This document shows positions 60,005 to 64,000 of a stretch of DNA of 64,000 nucleotides, piece by piece. The DNA lies in assembly GCA_905221605.1 (NCBI GenBank), contig CAJNDS010002231.1, positions 37,501-101,500 on the forward strand, written 5' to 3'. The notes beneath the pieces are model-generated. The model was not told the DNA's origin, searched no databases, and was given only the letters and a program-made list of their open reading frames with translations. Each line of letters starts with the position of its first letter. Position 1 is the stretch's first letter. This stretch comes from Symbiodinium natans (Eukaryota; Sar; Dinophyceae; Suessiales; Symbiodiniaceae). Made by a program: the position numbers and the translations under genes.

Positions 60005-60337
60005 TTATACTGCATGCATAGAGAGAGCCCCTTTCCCCCCCCAATCCCCCAATTGGTAGTTCATGAGAATTCCCTTCAAGGCAGGGCTTTTTGTTCTCCT
60101 TGGTGCGGCTTGGCTTGGCTCCGCCCGGCTCGCTAGGCCATTTTTTCTGGGTGTGGTTTGGCATTTTGGTGCGACCTGGCTTGGCTCTGCCTGGCTTTGA
60201 AGCAAGGTACTGAGCCTTATGGCAAGGGCTATGCAACAGCAATCGCGGCTTCCGTTTGATGGTGCGACTATCCGACCGTTGGAACTCATACAGCCAGGAT
60301 TATGAACACAGGAGGCAAGTGCTGCATCTTCGGGCAC
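60005..60337 (-). CDS. Open frame with a short tandem repeat
   Basis: Minus frame contains two copies of AEPSQ(V/A)AP about 25 residues apart, from an imperfect tandem repeat at 60100-60215. Another minus frame is open through the same repeat. Coding status unclear. Confidence 0.3.
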   Translation of the reverse strand: MPEDAALASCVHNPGCMSSNGRIVAPSNGSRDCCCIALAIRLSTLLQSQAEPSQVAPKCQTTPRKNGLASRAEPSQAAPRRTKSPALKGILMNYQLGDWGGKGALSMHAV

Positions 60338-60599
60338 AAAGTCTAGAATTTCTTGACATCCGGGATGACCCTAAACCCTCATCTCTCTAAACCCTCTCCA
60401 CCCCAAGCCCATCACAGAACATCGGCTTGCTTAAACCCCCTAAAATACATTAACAAAAAAAAAACAACAACAACAACAACAACAATCCCTGTATTGCCCT
60501 CATAAGGAAGAACATTTTCATTCGGGGGGGGGGGGGGGGCGTGGGGGTGGTGGATGTTAAGCACAACCCTAAACCCTAAACCCTAAACAGGGGTTTGCT

Positions 60600-60710
60600 A
60601 AACGTGACCTAGCTGCGAAAAGGATGATGCGGTCGAAGTGTTGCAGACGTGCCCGAGCCGGCCTTGCGATGTTGGGTCTTGCTTGGGAGGGTCATGGGTA
60701 GTTTTTGGTA
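60600..60710 (+). CDS. Candidate terminal exon, unknown
   Basis: Plus strand reads KRDLAAKRMMRSKCCRRARA then GLAMLGLAWEGHG and stop. Confidence 0.35.
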
Positions 60711-61086
60711 GGGTTTAGGGTTTAGGGTTTAGGGTTCAGGGTTCAGGGTTCAACGTTCAGGGTTCAGGGTTCAGGGTTCGGGGTTTAGGGTTTAGGGTTT
60801 AGGGTTTGCTTGGAGGGGGCGTATATGTACCCATAACAGGCTTAGAAGTAGAGTCGCCATACCGATAACTTATATAACCCTAAACCCTAAACCCTAAACC
60901 TTAGACCCTAAACCCATGAACCTCCAAGTATTGTTTCGACTCCGAAGTCCTCACCCCAAGTGCTTAAAGCTGGCACCCCTAAAACCCTAAACCCGAAACC
61001 CTAAACCCCTAAAACCCAAAACCCCTAAAACCCAAAACCCCTAAAACCCTAAAACCCTAAACCCTAAACCCTAAACCCTAAACCCC

Positions 61087-61190
61087 AAGCGCAAAGCTTG
61101 CAGCATCCCACCAAGTGGCTGCGTCACCACGAGGCGAGTCCTTGAAGCAACTCGGGAATCCGGGCTCTCTCCACTTGAGGATGGATAGAT
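61087..61190 (+). CDS. Candidate exon, unknown
   Basis: Plus strand reads KLAASHQVAASPRGESLKQL then GNPGSLHLRMDR. Its right end is part of a 31-35 bp duplication across a telomeric block. Confidence 0.35.
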
Positions 61191-61613
61191 ATCATAAGAA
61201 CTGTAGGCCATAGTGTTTAGGGTTTAGGGCCCTTAGGGTTTAGGTTTTTTAGGATGGATATCATGAGAACTATAGGCCATACCTCAACCCCCAACATGTG
61301 TAAAATAATAGCCCTTTTCAGGGTTTTCGGCTGTTTTTTTTTACATACTTTGGGGGTCCAGGTAGTGTTTAGGGTTTAGGGCCCTTAGGGTTTACGGTTT
61401 TTAGGGTTTTGAGGTTCAGGGCTTAGGGGTTTAGCATTTTGGGGTTCAAGGTTTAGGGCCGTTTAGGGTTTAGGATTTTTGGTTCAGGGTTTGGGGCTCC
61501 CGGGCAACCTCACAACGAGAGGAGTCAACAGTAAAGAGTATGCTTCGTCTTGGCCGAAATAGGGCTCGCAACGACAGCCCGCTTTGCTTTACTTCTTTAA
61601 CATCTCGAGGTTT

Positions 61614-61796
61614 TCACGCTCCGATCGCATGAAGAAGAAGCGGAAATTCTGAATTCAACCAACCTGAACACACAAACGGCCTAGCAATCACAAGATCAGG
61701 GGCTGGCGGGTCGTGAAGGTTACCCCAGAAGATGGCCACCGCAACAAGACACGGCTTTTCGGTTCTTTGAGTACGTGGCGAAGAAGCTACTTTTTG
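61614..61796 (-). CDS. Candidate terminal exon, unknown
   Basis: Minus strand reads VASSPRTQRTEKPCLVAVAI, FWGNLHDPPAPDLVIARPFV and stops at 61614. A family E foldback (61797-61897) lies exactly at its upstream end and would be the intron. Confidence 0.45.
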   Translation of the reverse strand, partial: QKVASSPRTQRTEKPCLVAVAIFWGNLHDPPAPDLVIARPFVCSGWLNSEFPLLLHAIGA

Positions 61797-61984
61797 CTTA
61801 AGAACCACCCCACAAAGATTGATTTCTTCCTTACAAGCCAGGGCAATATAGAGAATTCTTATTTGGGGAGGTAACCCCGAAGGTTTTCAAGCAAACTTTT
61901 TCATGAGAAGGGGGGGGGGGGGGTGTCTTTAAATTCTCAAGCAAGCTGCCGGCCGCGCATGACAGGCCCAAGAAGTAACCTCAC

Positions 61985-62098
61985 AGCCGGCATAAAGCTT
62001 TCCTAGACCCAAGGAGAAACCTTGGAATACAAAGGGTGCCATTTTGGTGCGCAACCCTTGAACAAAGGGATATAGGCCTACTCTTGGTCCTAGTTTTG
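61985..62098. repeat. Foldback element, family J
   Basis: 'cctagacccaaggagaaacc' / 'ctactcttggtcctag' ends. Confidence 0.65.
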
Positions 62099-62347
62099 CG
62101 AATTCCAGAGGGAGCAAGGACTCTTCTGGGCTACGAAGTGGTCTAAAAGCAGTCATGCATGCTGAAGTTCATGCAGCTCGCTGATCGCTGTTGTGGGTGC
62201 ATGAAAGCATGCATTGTGAAGTCACTAGCAGGAGGCGAACATAGGGGCCTTAACAATTCGAATAGGGTCTTGGGTTTTTTTCGCATAACGATATAGGAAC
62301 CATAGGGCATTGCTATTGGTATTTTCCGACCCCTATAGTAGCGTGAG

Positions 62348-62647
62348 GTGACAACAACAACCAGCCTGAGACCCACAAACCTTGTTGGCTGCCCCTGGCC
62401 AAGGCAGCCGGCGAAGAAGTTTAAATTTCCTATTGTAAGAAAAACCCTAAGCCCTGAACCCAGAAAGTCACAAGCAGCAAAACATATCCTGCAGCCAAGT
62501 CCACTCAGTGAAGATGTGCTGACCTCAGTGCAAAAGTTTAAGAAACTAAAAGTACTGGAAAACAACATAATATTGGTAAGGTTACTAGGGCCACCTAAGA
62601 ACTTAATCTCTAGTGGTGTCACGTCTAAATGCATCTGTCACCTCTAA
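62348..62647 (+). CDS. Open frame of about 99 codons, unknown
   Basis: Plus strand reads PRQPAKKFKFPIVRKTLSPE, LSEDVLTSVQKFKKLKVLEN and stops at 62645. Balanced composition but AT-rich codons unlike the ABC exons. Confidence 0.3.
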   Translation: MTTTTSLRPTNLVGCPWPRQPAKKFKFPIVRKTLSPEPRKSQAAKHILQPSPLSEDVLTSVQKFKKLKVLENNIILVRLLGPPKNLISSGVTSKCICHL

Positions 62648-62819
62648 ATGCATCGGTCGCCGACACTGCTCAAGAACGATGAAGCTCCGAGATGAACTCA
62701 AACCGGCAACGGGACGAATCAGATTGCAGACTTGGGATGTTCCCTTTGAAGCTAACAGTCCTTAATGTTGCACCCGCAATATTCTAGGGGGACGCTATTA
62801 TGAAAAGTTTTCCGGCTAT

Positions 62820-63480
62820 TCAGGATCTGGACCCTTTGTTTTGGGGGTCCGCTATAATGAAAAGATTTCGGGCCGGGCCTGTCTTTTTGAGGGTGTCAGG
62901 AAGGCATAAGCTTCTCGAGAAAGAGAGATACTTGAAGCCTGAAGCCTCGACCTGTCCAGGATCTCCGACAATCTTCTTTTTTCAGGGCGCCTTTTCTTTA
63001 TAAATTCCTTACTTAAAACTAGATGATTCCATAGGCGAATCATATCCGGAAAGGGGGTACCTTACGGAGGCCTCCGGACACACTTTAATACCTTTGTTTG
63101 GGGGCCCGCTATAATGCAAGTCTCCCGGGGCCAGGGGCTCAGTCCTTCGGTTTTCAGGAAGGCATAAGCTTTCTCGAGAAGGAGGGATACTTGAAGCCCT
63201 CTTCGACCTGTCCAGGATCTCCGACAATTCTTTTTCAGGGCGCCTTTTCTTTATAAATTCCTTACTTAAAACTAGATGATTCCATAGGCGAATCATATCC
63301 GGAAAGGGGGTACCTTACGGAGGCCTCCGGACACACTTTAATACCTTTGTTTGGGGGCCCGCTATAATGCAAGTCTCCCGGGGCCCGGGGCTCAGTCCTT
63401 CGGTTTTCAGGAAGGCATAAGCTTTCTCGAGAAGAAGGGATACTTGAAGCCTGAAGCCTCGACCTTTCCAGGGTCGCGGG
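62820..63480. repeat. Tandem repeat, period about 253 bp, three copies
   Basis: 'cgctataatg', 'aggaaggcataagct', 'tactt gaagcc' and 'ttataaattccttacttaaa' recur with a spacing of about 253 bp. Copies 2 and 3 are nearly identical over more than 200 bp; copy 1 is diverged. Frames in it are repeat artefacts. Confidence 0.9.
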
Positions 63481-63657
63481 GTAGCTTAGGGAGGCTCCGG
63501 ACCCCCCCCCCCCCGACTGTTTGGGGTCTTTTTTTATTCAGGCTCGCGACTGTTGGGGGGGGGGGGGGGGGGTTACATTATTAAAGCAGGTCCAACATTA
63601 GTAGGGATTATCGTAACCCACCCTGTTATAAAATCCCCATAAAGGACTTTCTTTAAA

Positions 63658-63858
63658 ATGGGGAACCAGTCTAGCACAGGACATCATGGCTCCAAGCGTA
63701 TTGAGACCCCAAAGCCTGGCTACACCGGCTACAGTCCTGCGCTTTCATTCATGAACCCGCCCCGAAAGCACGTGCCTCGATCCTCCCAAGCACCCTCGGC
63801 AAGGACAATAGCAAGGATGCGGAAGGGATACACAAAATTTCCACTTACCCATACAGTA
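63658..63858 (+). CDS. Candidate exon with PGYTGY motif, cilium-type protein?
   Basis: ATG at 63658; reads MGNQSSTGHHGSKRIETPKP then GYTGYSPALSFMNPPRKHVP and ARTIARMRKGYTKFP. A P-G-Y-T-G-(Y/F) motif near the N-terminus is shared by small microtubule-inner proteins of cilia (FAM166/CIMIP2 type); the resemblance is limited to this. The exon runs into a family F foldback at about 63845, presumably an intron. Confidence 0.5.
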
Positions 63859-64000
63859 TATACGTGGGCTTAGAAGAGGCTCCAAGAGACTTTCGGGTTT
63901 AGGGTATAGGGTTTAGGGTTTGGGCCAACATACCTACTTCTTGGGTACATGGGCCCTTATAGGGATAGACGGGGCCATGCTGGGAAACCAAGAGTTAGGG

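Noticed and set aside
1-64000. tRNA, rRNA or spliced-leader RNA genes
   Set aside because: No cloverleaf B-box, no rRNA core and no full spliced-leader exon with donor was seen; a covariance-model scan would be needed to be sure.

Overview
The window looks like nuclear DNA of a dinoflagellate, most likely a suessialean such as Symbiodiniaceae or Polarella. Four things point there. (1) Short TTTAGGG/CCCTAAA tracts, well over 100 by eye, lie in both orientations through the whole window rather than at an end. (2) A 503-aa protein with a ubiquitin-like N-terminus and ten repeats of the ILGDGSVVTWG type belongs to an RCC1-like family that is abundant in dinoflagellates. (3) Nineteen introns that I could place by an unbroken reading frame have mostly GC donors (14 GC, 3 GT, 2 GA), always end in AG, and are always followed by an exon starting with G. 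(4) A 13-nt match to the dinoflagellate spliced leader lies just upstream of one gene. No bacterial, organellar, rRNA or tRNA gene was recognised. All calls come from reading the sequence by eye.

Layout. 0-6.3 kb: a tandem segmental duplication (unit 1 about 1.17-3.19 kb, unit 2 about 3.19-6.25 kb). Each unit carries a minus-strand gene for a small unknown protein. The unit 1 gene (131 aa) has no intron. The unit 2 gene (119 aa) is cut by three short introns, each flanked by a 4-5 bp target-site duplication. 6.3-15.6 kb: telomeric tracts, foldback elements and short exons of unknown genes, with a likely multi-exon minus-strand gene at 11.7-14.3 kb. 16.1-18.7 kb: the RCC1-like gene, six exons, minus strand. 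19.2-28.5 kb: candidate exons on both strands, including a plus-strand series at 19.2-21.2 kb and minus-strand series at 24.7-27.4 kb. 28.6-53.9 kb: a minus-strand ABC transporter gene of the ABCC type. Its C-terminal nucleotide-binding domain was rebuilt exon by exon (12 exons, 261 codons, one frame). Transmembrane exons, including the FFDKQPVGRLINR motif, lie upstream. 54-64 kb: short candidate exons on both strands, a 253-bp tandem repeat, and at the right end an exon with a PGYTGY motif.

The central observation is how introns appear here. Short foldback elements with terminal inverted repeats (introner-like, at least a dozen families by eye) sit in coding sequence. The element supplies the AG acceptor and the duplicated target supplies the donor dinucleotide, which explains GC and GA donors. 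In parallel, blocks of telomere-type repeat sit inside introns, inside the foldback elements and in flanking DNA. Several are bracketed by 10-35 bp direct duplications of local sequence, as if telomeric DNA had been captured at staggered breaks. At 13.57 kb, and possibly 57.2 kb, such a duplication copies a splice-site-like sequence and so could make an intron from telomere repeat alone.

Limits: outside the duplicated gene, the RCC1-like gene and the ABC nucleotide-binding domain, exons are short, GC-rich and often open on more than one strand. Strand and frame there are only likely, not proven.
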